A stretch of DNA of 64,000 nucleotides from Saccharospirillum alexandrii. GTDB taxonomy: Bacteria > Pseudomonadota > Gammaproteobacteria > Pseudomonadales > Natronospirillaceae. Each line of letters opens with the position of its first letter. Position 1 is the stretch's first letter. A program made the translations under genes and the position numbers. The stretch covers positions 186,440-250,439 of the forward strand of contig NZ_RCIP01000005.1 of assembly GCF_004000275.1 (NCBI RefSeq). Reading direction: 5' to 3'. A model generated the notes under the pieces. It did not search any database. It was not told where the DNA came from and saw only the letters and a list, made by a program, of their open reading frames with translations. Shown piece after piece: positions 28,270 through 37,484 of this stretch.

Positions 28270-29214
28270 ATGAACGAATTCGAGCTCATAGAGCATTATT
28301 TTCGCGGCTGGCGCGGCGCCCATCCGGACCTGATACTGGGGCAGGGCGATGATTGCCTGATCTGGCACCCGCGCCGACCAACGGTGATGTCGATTGATAC
28401 CGCCGTCGCCGGCCGGCACTTTCCCGAAACGGCTACCGGCGCCCAGGCCGCCCAGCGAGCCTTTCTGCCCGCGCTCAGCGACCTGGCCGCCATGGGCGCC
28501 GAACCGGCGTTCTTTACGCTTGCCCTCACCTTGCCCAGCCCAATTGACCACACCTGGCTCGAAGCATTCGCCGGTCGTTTGCGTGAACTCAGCGAGCACT
28601 ATGGCCTGGTGCTGGCCGGGGGCGATACCACCTCGGGCCCGGCCCGGGTGATCAGCTTGCAAATGCACGGCCTGGTTGATGCACCGCTGCGGCGCAATGG
28701 CGTACAACCGAACGACGACCTCTGGGTATCGGGCTTCCCCGGGCGAGCTGCGGCCGCCTTACCGGCAGTGCTCAACCCGGCCTGGGCTTCGGCGCCCGCC
28801 GACTGGCTGGCGGCCTACTGGGCACCCGAACCTCGCCTTGAGCTGGGCCAACGGTTAATCGGCCTGGCCAGCGCAGCCATCGATGTCTCGGATGGCCTGG
28901 CCGCCGACTGCGGGCACCTGGCCAAAGCCAGTGGCCTGACCCTGGTGATCGATACCGACACACTGCCGCAAGCCCCCAGTTTCCGGGGCTACCCCGAAGA
29001 AGAGGTGTTGTCGTGGATACTGAGCGGGGGCGACGACTACGAACTGGCCTTTACCGCCGCCCCCGGTCAGCGCAACGCCATTGCGGCGCTGGCTGCAACA
29101 CTCAATGTGCCGCTGACCCGCATCGGCCAGGCACAGACAGGCGACGGCCAGGCGCTGATTCGGCATAATGGCGAGGCTCACGCCCTGAGTGAGACAGGCT
29201 TTCAACACTTCTGA
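28270..29214 (+). CDS. thiL: Thiamine-monophosphate kinase
   Basis: ATP-dependent kinase making thiamine diphosphate from thiamine monophosphate; cytosolic, PurM-like fold. 314 residues. Motifs: MNEFELIEHYF start, GQGDDCLIW (metal site), SIDTAVAGRHF, SDLAAMGAEP, LAGGDTTSGP, AIDVSDGLAADCGHLAKAS and LSGGDDYELAFT. It usually follows nusB in proteobacteria, but here nusB is absent and the sugar operon lies upstream. It probably forms an operon with pgpA, 29 bases downstream. Confidence 0.95.
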   Translation: MNEFELIEHYFRGWRGAHPDLILGQGDDCLIWHPRRPTVMSIDTAVAGRHFPETATGAQAAQRAFLPALSDLAAMGAEPAFFTLALTLPSPIDHTWLEAFAGRLRELSEHYGLVLAGGDTTSGPARVISLQMHGLVDAPLRRNGVQPNDDLWVSGFPGRAAAALPAVLNPAWASAPADWLAAYWAPEPRLELGQRLIGLASAAIDVSDGLAADCGHLAKASGLTLVIDTDTLPQAPSFRGYPEEEVLSWILSGGDDYELAFTAAPGQRNAIAALAATLNVPLTRIGQAQTGDGQALIRHNGEAHALSETGFQHF

Positions 29215-29243
29215 CCCGACCGCTTTTCAACAGGATGTAACGG

Positions 29244-29723
29244 ATGATTGAACCGAGTGCCCGCCGCTGGCATAACCACTGGACGCATTTTCTAGCCTTC
29301 GGCCTGGGCAGTGGCGCCGCGCCCAAAGCGCCCGGCACCTTCGGCACCCTGGCGGCCATTCCCCTGTTCCTGCTGCTCTCCCTGTTGCCGCTCTGGCTCT
29401 ATCTGGTTGTGGTGGTGGCGTCATTTGTTCTGGGCTGTTACCTCTGCGATCGGGTATCCCGAGACATGGGAGTGCACGACCACGGCGGCATCGTCTGGGA
29501 TGAGTTCGTCGGCTTCTGGATCACCATGATCGCCGTGCCGGTCAGCCTATGGACGGTCGTGCTGGGGTTCATCCTGTTCCGGATATTCGACATCATCAAA
29601 CCCTGGCCCATCGGCTGGCTAGACCGGCGCGTTGAAGGCGGGCTGGGCATCATGATAGACGACGTCATTGCAGGTATTTTTGCAGGCGTGATTCTGCATG
29701 TACTTGTGTGGGTGGTTTTGTAG
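29244..29723 (+). CDS. pgpA: Phosphatidylglycerophosphatase A
   Basis: Membrane phosphatase of 159 residues that dephosphorylates phosphatidylglycerol phosphate. It has FGLGSGAAPKAPGTFGTLAAIP, the acidic HDHGGIVWDEFVGFW and FRIFDIIKPWPIGWLDRRVEGGLGIMIDDVIAG, all typical of PgpA. About three to four hydrophobic segments. The thiL-pgpA pairing is conserved across gammaproteobacteria. Confidence 0.95.
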   Translation: MIEPSARRWHNHWTHFLAFGLGSGAAPKAPGTFGTLAAIPLFLLLSLLPLWLYLVVVVASFVLGCYLCDRVSRDMGVHDHGGIVWDEFVGFWITMIAVPVSLWTVVLGFILFRIFDIIKPWPIGWLDRRVEGGLGIMIDDVIAGIFAGVILHVLVWVVL

Positions 29724-29777
29724 CTCAGCCACTAGCTCAAGTCTCGGAATTCGCGGTTGGCTTCGGTGCCAGGAGTC

Positions 29778-29962
29778 CGCACCGGCTACCAGGTAGGTCC
29801 ATCGGGGGTCGGCGTTAACCCATCCATGGGGCCTGGACCGCAGGGTATGAATCCCATCCATGGGATTCACCCTTCGGGCTCGCTGCGCACATGCTAAAAC
29901 GCTCCTGGCGTTTTAGTCCTTGCTGCGGACCACCCTCAATAGGCCTACCTGGCATCCAGTGC
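29778..29962 (+). repeat. Long palindromic intergenic repeat, copy B, with a 73-base insertion
   Basis: The outer arms (around ACCAGGTAGGTCCATCGGGG, and CCCTCAATAGGCCTACCTGG) pair imperfectly around a family core. About 73 bases (29844-29916) interrupt the central CCGCAG / TCCTTGCTGCGG hairpin. The insert has its own hairpins: TGAATCCCATCCATGGGATT and CTAAAACGCTCCTGGCGTTT, the latter followed by TAG. It lies between convergent pgpA and ptsP. The rest of this 427-base gap holds copy C and no gene. Confidence 0.75.
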
Positions 29963-30029
29963 TAACCCTGTGCCAACGAACTCCGAAACTTAAGTTATGT
30001 TTTGAGAATTGCCACACGAGACCAGCGTT

Positions 30030-30135
30030 GGATGCCGGTAGTGCCTCGAAGGGGGAGTCCGCAACATGGATGTTGCGGCCTAGGCTCCATGGACGGATTC
30101 ACGCCGACCCCTTCGAGGTACTACCGGTGTCCGAC
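30030..30135 (-). repeat. Long palindromic intergenic repeat, copy C
   Basis: Arms GATGCCGGTAGTGCCTCGAA and CTTCGAGGTACTACCGGTGT are almost complementary. The core is in reverse orientation relative to copy A (CCGCAACATGGATGTTGCGG, then CCTAGGCTCCATGG, then ACGCCGACC). The central hairpin has compensating changes (GCAACAT/ATGTTGC). Ends 16 bases before the ptsP stop. Confidence 0.85.
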
Positions 30136-30150
30136 GCGGACCAAAGCCAC

Positions 30151-32409
30151 CTACTGGATCAAGGCACCCAAGCCAAGCTCGCGGATATGGTCGTTGATCA
30201 TGTCGCGCAGGTCTTGCTCGGTGCGGTAGTTTTGGGCGCGGTCGAGCAGGCTGACGCAGTCGCTGATGTGCAGATAGCGGATCAGCCACTTGATGCGGGG
30301 CAGGTGGAAGGCCGAGAGGCTCAGGGTGCGAACGCCCATCCCCAGCAGAAGTACCACCGCGACTGGGTCGGTCGCCATTTCCCCGCAGATACTCACTGGC
30401 AAATTCAGCCGCTTGCACTCTCGCACCAGGCCGCGCAAAGCGCTGATCACCGCCGGGTGCAGGTGGCTGTAGAGTGAGGCTACCTTGGGGTTGTTGCGAT
30501 CGACCGCCAGCAAATACTGGGTGAGGTCGTTGGAGCCGATCGAGACGAAATCGATGGTGTCGCGCAGGCGTGGCAGCAGCCAGAGCACCGCAGGTACTTC
30601 CACCATAATGCCGACCGGCGGTTTGCTGACCGGGTAGCCTTCTTCCTTCAACTGAGCGACGGCCTCATCGACAATGGCGTGGAACCGCTCCAGCTCGTCT
30701 TCGCGACTGAGCATTGGAATCATCAGTTGCAGGTTGTCGTTATCGACGTTCGCGATCAGCATGGCGCGAATCTGGTCGAGGAGAATGTTGCGGTAATCGA
30801 GCGTGAAGCGCACACCGCGCCAGCCCAAAAAGGGGTTCTGCTCCTTGATCGGGAAATAGGGCAGGGCCTTGTCGCCACCGATGTCGAGGGTACGCATCAC
30901 CACCGGTTTGGGCGAATAGGCACTGAGTACGCCCCGGTAAATTCGCACCTGCTCTTCCTCGGTCGGGAAGGTATTGTGCGCCATGAACGGAATTTCCGAG
31001 CGATACAGGCCGATGCCTTCGGCGCCCCGTTCCAGGCCCGGCGTAATGTCAGCCAGCAGACCGGTGTTGGTGTACAACCGAACCCGCTGCCCGTCTTTGC
31101 TTTCTGCCGGCAGGCTCTTCAAATGCGACAAGTCCGCCTGCAGGGCTTTTTCCTGGCGCGCCATGCGTTGGAATTCGTTCAGCAACGCCACCGGCGGGTG
31201 GCCGATGACCAGGCCACGATAGCCATCGATGATGATTTCGGTTTTATCGAGGCTGCTCAGGTCTTCATCGCCAATGCCCACTACGGCAGGAATACCCAGC
31301 GCATTGGCCAGCACCGCCGTGTGTGACAGTGCCGACCCTTCCAGGCTGACAATGCCTACCAGCTTATCGTGATCGATGCGGGTAAAGTGCGAGATGTTGA
31401 TCTCGCGGCCCACCAGAATCACCGGGTTTTCCGGCTGCATGCGCTCATTGAGTTCTTCGTGCAAATGCCGGTAAACCCGCACCCCCAGCACCCGCAAATC
31501 TTCCGCCCGGGCTTTCAGGTAGGGGTCGTCCATGGCTTCGAATACCGCGATCTGGCTGAGCATGGCCCGTTTTAATGCCGTGCTGGCGCTGACGCCCAGC
31601 TGAATTTCATCGGCAATGGCCTGTTTCAGTTCCGGGCTTTGCAGCAACAATTTATAGACGTCGAGCAGCGAATTCAGCGTGTCGTTGCTGTTGCTGCCAA
31701 GTTGGTCCAGGCCGGTGTCGAGTTCATCCCGGGTGTCGGCCATGGCTTCGGCGATTCGTTTCTGTTCGTAGTCAATGCTGGTGCCATCGCGCTCGGGAAT
31801 GTCGTCGAGGCGCACATCGTCTTTCACCAGCCAGGCGGTCGCAATCTGAATGCCGGGGGCGCCTTTAATGCCCTGAAAGCGCAGTACCGGAACGTGGTCG
31901 TCCGTCACCAGCGGGCGAGTGGCTTTTTTCAGGTTGCCGGCAAGGCTGCCCGCCATGTGCGCGGCCATGGTGATCAGAAAGGCTTCTTCTTCCTCAGTAA
32001 AGCGCCGGGTCTCCTGCACCTGCACCACCAGCACGCCGAGCGTCTGGCCGAGGTGGATGATGGGCACGCCCAGAAAGCCCTGAAAATCTTCTTCACCGGT
32101 CTGTTCGAAATAGCGAAAGCGCGGGTGGTGTTCGGCGTTATCGAGGTTCAGCGGGTGCTGGCGCTGGGCAATGGTGCCCACCAGGCCCTGCCCGGGCGCC
32201 ATGCGCGTGGTGCCGATGGACTCTTCCGACAAACCCAGCGTGGCTGTTAACACCAGTTCACCCTGCTCATCCATCACATAGAGGCTGCACACGTCCACCT
32301 TCAGGGCCGTGCGAATGCGATCCACGATCAGGCGCATCAGCGATGCGCTGTCCGGCGCCTGGGCGGCGGAGATCAGGATGCGTTTGGCAGTAATCAGCGG
32401 GTTGAGCAT
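30151..32409 (-). CDS. ptsP: PTS-Ntr enzyme I (PtsP)
   Basis: Phosphoenolpyruvate-protein phosphotransferase of the nitrogen-related PTS, 752 residues as usual. An N-terminal GAF domain (about 15-160) precedes the enzyme I N-domain; the phospho-histidine is in GSALSHTAVLANALGIPAVVG. The PEP-binding barrel carries RTLDIGGDKALPYFP, GWRGVRFTLD, MVEVPAVLWLL, SIGSNDLTQYLLAVDRNN and VSICGEMATDP. It starts the phosphorelay to NPr and PtsN, which adjusts potassium, nitrogen and envelope responses. AGGACATCC precedes the ATG. The common neighbour rppH is not here. Confidence 0.95.
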   Translation of the reverse strand: MLNPLITAKRILISAAQAPDSASLMRLIVDRIRTALKVDVCSLYVMDEQGELVLTATLGLSEESIGTTRMAPGQGLVGTIAQRQHPLNLDNAEHHPRFRYFEQTGEEDFQGFLGVPIIHLGQTLGVLVVQVQETRRFTEEEEAFLITMAAHMAGSLAGNLKKATRPLVTDDHVPVLRFQGIKGAPGIQIATAWLVKDDVRLDDIPERDGTSIDYEQKRIAEAMADTRDELDTGLDQLGSNSNDTLNSLLDVYKLLLQSPELKQAIADEIQLGVSASTALKRAMLSQIAVFEAMDDPYLKARAEDLRVLGVRVYRHLHEELNERMQPENPVILVGREINISHFTRIDHDKLVGIVSLEGSALSHTAVLANALGIPAVVGIGDEDLSSLDKTEIIIDGYRGLVIGHPPVALLNEFQRMARQEKALQADLSHLKSLPAESKDGQRVRLYTNTGLLADITPGLERGAEGIGLYRSEIPFMAHNTFPTEEEQVRIYRGVLSAYSPKPVVMRTLDIGGDKALPYFPIKEQNPFLGWRGVRFTLDYRNILLDQIRAMLIANVDNDNLQLMIPMLSREDELERFHAIVDEAVAQLKEEGYPVSKPPVGIMVEVPAVLWLLPRLRDTIDFVSIGSNDLTQYLLAVDRNNPKVASLYSHLHPAVISALRGLVRECKRLNLPVSICGEMATDPVAVVLLLGMGVRTLSLSAFHLPRIKWLIRYLHISDCVSLLDRAQNYRTEQDLRDMINDHIRELGLGALIQ

Positions 32410-32513
32410 GGATGTCCTGTGGCCAAGCGTTCAATCGGAAAGTGAGTCATAGCGCTATTGTCGCTGGTTTTTGGGTTGAGCACCACTGGTCCTTGGTGGC
32501 ACCCGGGTGTGGC

Positions 32514-32597
32514 CGACTGATCATTTCATACACTTTGATGAACAGGATCAGTCGCGTCACAACAGGCACAGGAGCTAAGGTTTAATCACCTGATTAA
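32514..32597 (+). promoter_or_regulatory. Inverted repeats upstream of the MMPL exporter operon
   Basis: TTAATCA-CC-TGATTAA is a perfect 16-base palindrome at 32582-32597, just before the GAGGAG ribosome site of the exporter gene. Further upstream CGACTGATC (32514-32522) and GATCAGTCG (32546-32554) form a second inverted repeat. Candidate operators; the TetR protein encoded at the end of this cluster is the obvious but unproven ligand. Confidence 0.5.
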
Positions 32598-32621
32598 TGA
32601 CGCCCCACGAGGAGTTCAAAA

Positions 32622-35075
32622 ATGCAATCAACCCGCCTGGCTAACTGGCTGGAACGCTACACCGACTGGGTTATGCGCCACCCCTGGCCGGTGCTGGCCA
32701 GCCTGTTGCTGTTTATGGTGGCGCTTGGCAGTCAGTTGCCGCATTTGCAAATCGATACCGATCTTGAGCACTTTATCGATGAAAGCAAACCCGCGCGCCA
32801 GGCCTATAACGCCGTTAAGGAAACCTACGGCCGCAACGACGTTATCGTGGTCGGTATTGAAGCGGCCGATGTACTCAGTGATGAGAGCCTGGCCCGGCTG
32901 GCCGACCTTCACCGGCGCATTGAACAGCAAGTGCCCTGGGTGCGGCGGGTCGACAGCTTGTTGAATGCGCCTTATCAGGAAGGCACGGCCGATAGCCTGA
33001 CTGTCGATGATCTGGTGCCAGAACCGGTGGGCACATTGAGCCGGGCCACCCTTGAAGACCGCATTGCCGCGACGCCCGCGCTGGAAGGGCTGGTGGTTAA
33101 CGCCGACCGCACCTTCACCACCCTGGTGATTGAACCCTATACCTACGACTTCGACCCCCAGGCGGTAACCGATGACGCGGCCGCATTCGACGATGCCTTT
33201 GGTGACGCCTTTGCGACGCCCCCGACTGCAGAAACACCCGCGCCCGCAGGAGAAGGCGATACCTTTCTGCCCATCGAGAAAATGTTTGAGCTGATTACCG
33301 CGCTCGAAGCCGAAATGGCCGCCACCGACGGGCTGGATGCCGTGCTGGCCGGTATGCCGGTGATTAACCAGCAACTCGAAGCCACCATGAAAAGCGAGAT
33401 GCAGACCTTCATCGGCCTTACCATCGCGCTAATCATTACCGTGCTGATTGCGTTCTTCCGGCGTGTTTCAGCGGTGGTGATTCCGCTGTCAGCGGTGCTG
33501 CTGGCCATTCTGGCAACCTTTGCCAGCTTGTCGCTGGCTGGCCAGACGGTGCAGATGCCGCTGATTCTGGTGCCGTCTTTTCTGCTCGCCATTACCGTGG
33601 GCGATGCCATTCATGTGCTGACGCATTTTTTCCGGGCCTACAACACCGGGCAAGACCGGCACGCCGCCATGCGCCTGGCGATACGCCGCACGGCCCTGCC
33701 CATGCTGCTGACTTCGCTGACCACGGCGGCCGGGCTTGCGACACTGGCCAGTGGTGATCTGATCCCCATCGCCAACCTCGGCCTCTTTGCGGCGCTGGGG
33801 GTTATGCTGGCCTTTGCACTGACGGTGTTGCTAATGCCGGCGTTGATGTCGCTCTGGCCATTGTCGGCACCACGAACGGTAAAAGCTTCCGTATCTGAGC
33901 AAGCCAACGGACACGGCCCGGTGCGAGCGGTTCTGCGCTGGTTCGCAGGCCTGAGCTTGCGCCGGGGTGCCTGGCTGGCGGGGGTGTGGCTGTTGGCGGT
34001 GACAATTGCGTTAACACTGGCGGTGCAACTGCGGTTCTCGTTCGACCCCCTGAACTGGATGCCGGCATCGCTACCGATCCGCGCCGCGACCGACACCATC
34101 GATGCGAAGTTGAGCGGCACCATTAATATGGATGTCATCATCGACACTGGCGAAGAAAACGGCCTTAAAAACCCGCAAATGCTGCAGCGGCTCGATGAAG
34201 TGCTGGCGCAACTGCAGGCAGGCCAACCCGGCGGCGTCAGCATCGGGCACGTCAATTCCCTGCTCGACATCGTTAAAGGCACCCACCAGGCCCTGAACAG
34301 TGGCGATGCCGAGTATTACGCCATTCCCGATTCGGCCAGTTTGCTCGCCGAACAACTGGTGCTGTTCGAGAACAGCGGTGCCGATGAACTGAGCCGCCTG
34401 GTCAGCCCCGATTACCGCGAAATGAAGATCACGCTGATCATGCCCTGGGCCGACATTCTGCAATACCAGGGCTTTATTGTCGTAACTGAACAAACCCTCA
34501 GTCAGGCGCTGACGCCTTGGGCCGACGTGCGAGTGGCGGGCTTGCTGCCGCTGCTCAGCGATACGCTTGATGAAGTCATCACCACCACCGCCTGGAGTTA
34601 CGGCCTGGCCGCCATTGCCATCACGCTGATGATGATGGCCCTGCTGCGCTCGGTGGGTTTGGGCGCGGTGGCCATGCTGCCCAACCTGGCGCCCATTCTG
34701 GTGGTGATGGGCCTGATGAAAGTGCTCGGCATTCCGTTGGATTTGTTCACCATGCTGGTGGCGACCGTGGCCATTGGCATTACCGTCGATAACACGGTGC
34801 ACTTTGCCCACCACTTCCGCACCGCCTTTGCTGAAACCGGCGATGCAGAACAAGCCGTCGACATCGCCTTTGACAATGCAGGCCCCGCCTTGCTGACCAC
34901 GGCCGTGGTATTAACCGTGGGGTTTTACGTGTTTTTGTTCAGCGATGTATCGAGCATTTTCCATTTTGGGTTGCTCAGCGGAACTGCTTTTTTACTCGCC
35001 GCGTTATCAAATTTCACGCTGACACCGGTGCTGCTGCGCTGGTATGCCCCTCGCCTGAAACAGGAGACTAACTGA
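32622..35075 (+). CDS. RND-superfamily (MMPL) exporter
   Basis: 817-residue transporter with the two-fold RND layout: helix one near residues 20-40, a large periplasmic loop to about 260, five helices with LVPSFLLAITVGDAIHVLTHFF, helix seven near 445, a second periplasmic loop and a second helix bundle with ATVAIGITVDNTVHFAHHF. The paired GD and D residues in helices four and ten are the proton-relay positions. MMPL/HpnN-type members move lipids or hydrophobic compounds. It is followed without gap by a LolA-like exported protein and an outer-membrane barrel, suggesting envelope-spanning lipid transport. Starts after GAGGAG. Confidence 0.85.
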   Translation: MQSTRLANWLERYTDWVMRHPWPVLASLLLFMVALGSQLPHLQIDTDLEHFIDESKPARQAYNAVKETYGRNDVIVVGIEAADVLSDESLARLADLHRRIEQQVPWVRRVDSLLNAPYQEGTADSLTVDDLVPEPVGTLSRATLEDRIAATPALEGLVVNADRTFTTLVIEPYTYDFDPQAVTDDAAAFDDAFGDAFATPPTAETPAPAGEGDTFLPIEKMFELITALEAEMAATDGLDAVLAGMPVINQQLEATMKSEMQTFIGLTIALIITVLIAFFRRVSAVVIPLSAVLLAILATFASLSLAGQTVQMPLILVPSFLLAITVGDAIHVLTHFFRAYNTGQDRHAAMRLAIRRTALPMLLTSLTTAAGLATLASGDLIPIANLGLFAALGVMLAFALTVLLMPALMSLWPLSAPRTVKASVSEQANGHGPVRAVLRWFAGLSLRRGAWLAGVWLLAVTIALTLAVQLRFSFDPLNWMPASLPIRAATDTIDAKLSGTINMDVIIDTGEENGLKNPQMLQRLDEVLAQLQAGQPGGVSIGHVNSLLDIVKGTHQALNSGDAEYYAIPDSASLLAEQLVLFENSGADELSRLVSPDYREMKITLIMPWADILQYQGFIVVTEQTLSQALTPWADVRVAGLLPLLSDTLDEVITTTAWSYGLAAIAITLMMMALLRSVGLGAVAMLPNLAPILVVMGLMKVLGIPLDLFTMLVATVAIGITVDNTVHFAHHFRTAFAETGDAEQAVDIAFDNAGPALLTTAVVLTVGFYVFLFSDVSSIFHFGLLSGTAFLLAALSNFTLTPVLLRWYAPRLKQETN

Positions 35076-35896
35076 TGAGACTCTTTACCCAAGCACACCC
35101 GAACCTGATCGCGGGCATCGCGATTCTTATTGCCATGCTGGTGCTTGTCTGCAACACCGCCCAGGCTGAAACCGGCCGCGAGATTATGGAGCAGGTCGAC
35201 GCCCAACCGTCGCCCGAGTTGATGGCGGCCGATATGGCGATGACCCTCATCGACCGCAACGGCAACCAGCGCGTGCGCCGCCTGCGTTCGCTCAGCCGAA
35301 CCTTTGACGACAGCGAACGCAGCCTTCTGTTTTTTCTGGAACCTTCCGACGTGCGCGGCACCGGTTTTCTGGTGCACGATTACGACGACCCGCAACGCAA
35401 CGACGACCAGTGGCTCTTCCTGCCCAGCATGAATAAATCGAAGCGCATTGCCGGCAGCGACCAGAGCAGCAGCTTCATGGGGTCCGATTTATCCTATGCC
35501 GATATGTCATCGCGCAATCTCGATGAATGGACCTACGAACTGCTGGATGAAGAGCAGGTAGGGGAGGAACCCGTTTGGCGGGTACGTGCAACTGCCGCCA
35601 GCCAGAGTGTGGTCGACCGCACCGGCTATACCGAATCGGTCGTGTATGTTCAGCAAAGCAATCATCAGGTCATCCGCGCCATACACACGCTTGAGCACGC
35701 CAATGAACGCAAGCTGATGAACCTGCCCGAGTGGGAACAACGCGATGGCTTCTGGTTGCCGCTGGTGATGCAGGTGGTCAGCCAGGAAGGTGGCCAAACG
35801 GTACACCGCACTCAACTGACGTTCAGCAACATCAACCTGAACCCCGAGGTTTCTGCGTCTGAATTCACCGTTCAGCGCCTGGAGCAGGGCCTATGA
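35075..35896 (+). CDS. Outer-membrane lipoprotein-sorting (LolA-like) protein
   Basis: 273 residues with a signal peptide (hydrophobic 9-28, cleavage near TAQA-ETGR). The mature part matches the LolA-like family often annotated as outer membrane lipoprotein-sorting protein (REIMEQVDAQPSPE, FFLEPSDVRGTGFLVHDYDD, QWLFLPSMNKSKRIAGSDQSSSFMGSDLSYADM). Family members are periplasmic and encoded next to MMPL exporters. The start overlaps the exporter stop by one base. The lipid or lipoprotein it carries is unknown. Confidence 0.82.
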   Translation: MRLFTQAHPNLIAGIAILIAMLVLVCNTAQAETGREIMEQVDAQPSPELMAADMAMTLIDRNGNQRVRRLRSLSRTFDDSERSLLFFLEPSDVRGTGFLVHDYDDPQRNDDQWLFLPSMNKSKRIAGSDQSSSFMGSDLSYADMSSRNLDEWTYELLDEEQVGEEPVWRVRATAASQSVVDRTGYTESVVYVQQSNHQVIRAIHTLEHANERKLMNLPEWEQRDGFWLPLVMQVVSQEGGQTVHRTQLTFSNINLNPEVSASEFTVQRLEQGL

Positions 35897-37257
35897 AACC
35901 CAGCGTTTGGCTGCCCGTTCTGGCCGCTCTGTGCGCCCGCGTTGCAGCAGAAGATGACCCCTTCGGCGATGCCTTCGACAGCGGCTTCAGCGAGGTTGAA
36001 ACCGCCGCTCCGGCCTCAAACAGCGAGCTGTATATCGCCAACCGCCTGATCCACCGGGGCCAGTGGGCCACGGCGCACAACGCCCCGGCACCGGGCGCGA
36101 CCGATCATCGTGGGCTGGCGAGCCTGGTAACGGCCTGGAACCCCCGGCTGGAATGGCGGCCCTCCGAGCGGTTAAACATGCTGGTGGATGCCGAACTGAG
36201 CCAGGATTGGGTGTTCGAACTGAGATCAGATGCAGACTGGAAAACCCCCTACCGCGACCAGCGCGAGACCCAATTTGCACTCAATGAGGCCAGGCTCGCC
36301 CACACAACGCCAGGCTGGGTACTCACCAGCGGCCGGCAGGTGCTGACCTGGGGCTTCAACGACGTGTTGTCGATACTGGAGCCGGTGAACCCGCCACAAC
36401 TTTCACAACCCGGCTTGTACGATGCCGATGAAGCCCGGCTCTCGCGCTGGCTGACCGAGGCCCGCTATTACCTGGGCGACTGGACCCTGCAGGGGGTTAT
36501 CGCCCACGAAAACCGCACGGCGGAACTGCCGGTGTATGGCAGCGACTATTACCCGGCCACGGCCGAAACCGATGACCAAACCCCAGACCAGGGCTGGGAA
36601 GACCCGGGCGCTCACTCAGGTGGCATTCGCCTGAGCGGCTTGTGGCGCAATGCAGATATCGCAGCCTTTATCTGGCACGGTTACAACCCTTCGGGCCATC
36701 TGGAATTCAGGCCTGGCGGCATCGAACGCCACTACGAACGCCTGACTACCCTCGGTGCCGGGCTAAGCCTGCCTGTGGGGCCGACCATTCTGAAAGCCGA
36801 GCTGGCCGCCGAAGACGGCCTGGCCTGGGCGCCGGTTAGCGGCAACCTGCCGCAAACGCAAGACCCGGTGCGCACCACCGAGCGGTTGGGCTGGGCCCTG
36901 GGCGGTGACCTGACGCTGCCCGCGAACAGCCGGCTGGTGCTGGAACTCAGCACAAGGTATCTTCCGGACTATCAGCCCGGTATGGCGGCCACTCTGGATG
37001 ATGAGTTCAACCACCGCTGGGCCGTTGGCGTTGAACACAGCACCGCGCGGGAGCGGCTGACGCTGACCACGGCCATTCTTGGCTTTGGCCTGACCGACAA
37101 CAACGGACAAGCCATTCGACTAGGCGCCGACTGGACCATCAACGACCAGTGGCGCTCCGAACTGGGCTGGGTAAGCTATCGCAGCGGCGACGCACCCGCT
37201 CTACAAGCCGCCGAAGGCAACGACCGACTGTTCTGGCAAGTGGAGTGGCTGTTTTAG
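35893..37257 (+). CDS. Outer-membrane beta-barrel protein of the MMPL cluster
   Basis: 454 residues. A signal peptide (residues 1-20) precedes an acidic linker and alternating amphipathic strands typical of porin-like barrels (LEWRPSERLNMLVDAELSQDW, LTSGRQVLTWGFNDVLSILEPVNPP, IAAFIWHGYNPSGHLEF), ending in an aromatic C-terminus (WQVEWLF) suited to BAM recognition. It resembles DUF1302/alginate-export-like barrels found beside MMPL and LolA-like genes. ATGA overlap with the preceding gene. Probably the outer-membrane component of the same pathway; substrate unknown. Confidence 0.7.
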   Translation: MKPSVWLPVLAALCARVAAEDDPFGDAFDSGFSEVETAAPASNSELYIANRLIHRGQWATAHNAPAPGATDHRGLASLVTAWNPRLEWRPSERLNMLVDAELSQDWVFELRSDADWKTPYRDQRETQFALNEARLAHTTPGWVLTSGRQVLTWGFNDVLSILEPVNPPQLSQPGLYDADEARLSRWLTEARYYLGDWTLQGVIAHENRTAELPVYGSDYYPATAETDDQTPDQGWEDPGAHSGGIRLSGLWRNADIAAFIWHGYNPSGHLEFRPGGIERHYERLTTLGAGLSLPVGPTILKAELAAEDGLAWAPVSGNLPQTQDPVRTTERLGWALGGDLTLPANSRLVLELSTRYLPDYQPGMAATLDDEFNHRWAVGVEHSTARERLTLTTAILGFGLTDNNGQAIRLGADWTINDQWRSELGWVSYRSGDAPALQAAEGNDRLFWQVEWLF

Positions 37258-37287
37258 TTCAAAGTGTAGTGTTTGCTACTAACTAAG

Positions 37288-37400
37288 TATCAGGTGCCGG
37301 GTGTGGCTATCCGGGGAAGTCCGCAGCATGGATGCTGCGGTCTAGGCCCCATGGACGGGTTCACGCCGACCCCGGATAGCCACACCCGGTGGCTGATACG
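37288..37400 (-). repeat. Long palindromic intergenic repeat, copy D
   Basis: The best-preserved copy. The arms at 37289-37317 and 37371-37399 pair over 29 positions with only about three mismatches (inner part GGTGTGGCTATCCGGGG / CCCCGGATAGCCACACC). Core in reverse orientation (CCGCAGCATGGATGCTGCGG, CCATGGAC, ACGCCGACC). Lies between the barrel gene and the TetR gene. Confidence 0.9.
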
Positions 37401-37484
37401 AACTCCTGGCGAAACAATATGACTAGCCCCCGTATTTCGAGGTGCAAGCCCGTGACCAGTCAGTTGCCAAAAAATGGAAACGTT

